Of a stretch of DNA of 64,000 bases, positions 63,980-64,000 are shown in pieces. Made by a program: the position numbers and the translations under genes. The stretch lies in assembly GCF_013170825.1 (NCBI RefSeq), contig NZ_CP033365.1:4848001-4912000 (forward strand), in the 5' to 3' direction. Numbering within the stretch: the stretch's first letter is position 1; each line of letters opens with the position of its first letter. The notes beneath the pieces are model-generated. The model did not search any database and was not told the origin of the DNA. It was given only the letters and a program-made list of their open reading frames with translations. The stretch is from Mesorhizobium sp. NZP2298. GTDB lineage: Bacteria > Pseudomonadota > Alphaproteobacteria > Rhizobiales > Rhizobiaceae.

Positions 63980-64000
63980 GGCGGCTGGTGTGCCGGCGAT

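Overview
The window looks like chromosome from a member of the Rhizobiales, most likely Mesorhizobium or a close relative. The DNA is GC-rich. Housekeeping neighbourhoods are of alphaproteobacterial type (ppx followed by rlmE; guaB followed by small membrane proteins). There are many ABC transporters with catabolic genes, an IalB-family protein, a DUF1127 protein and a BTAD/TPR regulator of the kind common in rhizobia. The species is inferred from gene content only.

Region 1 (1-12,019) reads as core genome: the start of aspS, two MFS exporters, ribonuclease D, guaB with two small membrane-protein genes, a ppx-rlmE pair whose last about 94 bp have been tandemly copied downstream, a YbhN-like membrane protein, and tRNA-Gln(CUG).

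Region 2 (12,020-22,200) begins at the 3' end of tRNA-Gln and ends at a direct repeat of that tRNA end. It is a compact catabolic cassette. A minus-strand operon encodes a glutamine-amidotransferase-like protein, a nucleoside hydrolase, a BMP-type nucleoside ABC importer (binding protein, ATPase, two permeases) and an acetamidase/formamidase. An alpha/beta-hydrolase and a LacI regulator are transcribed the other way. No integrase is present.

Region 3 (22,200-42,570) is a second catabolic block, bounded by an IS21 istB scrap on the left and an IS3 scrap on the right. Two divergent operons and one long operon encode a polyamine/opine-type ABC importer, a sugar-type ABC importer, ATP-dependent hydantoinase-like HyuA and HyuB, an M20 amidohydrolase, a class III aminotransferase resembling beta-amino-acid aminotransferases, two beta-keto-acid cleavage enzymes (BKACE), a thioesterase and two paralogous FCD-type GntR regulators. 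A shared palindrome, ATTTGATCAAAT, lies in both promoter regions. My reading is uptake of an amide or lactam-like compound, hydrolysis to a beta-amino acid, transamination to a beta-keto acid, then BKACE cleavage with acetyl-CoA.

Region 4 (43,046-49,523) holds a LysR regulator divergent from a small protein and a quinone oxidoreductase, a DUF1127 protein, a BTAD-TPR regulator, a third att-like sequence near 48.8 kb, and an IalB-family protein.

Region 5 (49,599-64,000) is dominated by a giant autotransporter adhesin (about 3,792 aa) with an AraC regulator upstream on the same strand. About 1 kb without a convincing gene follows, then an unrecognised protein made of two similar halves.
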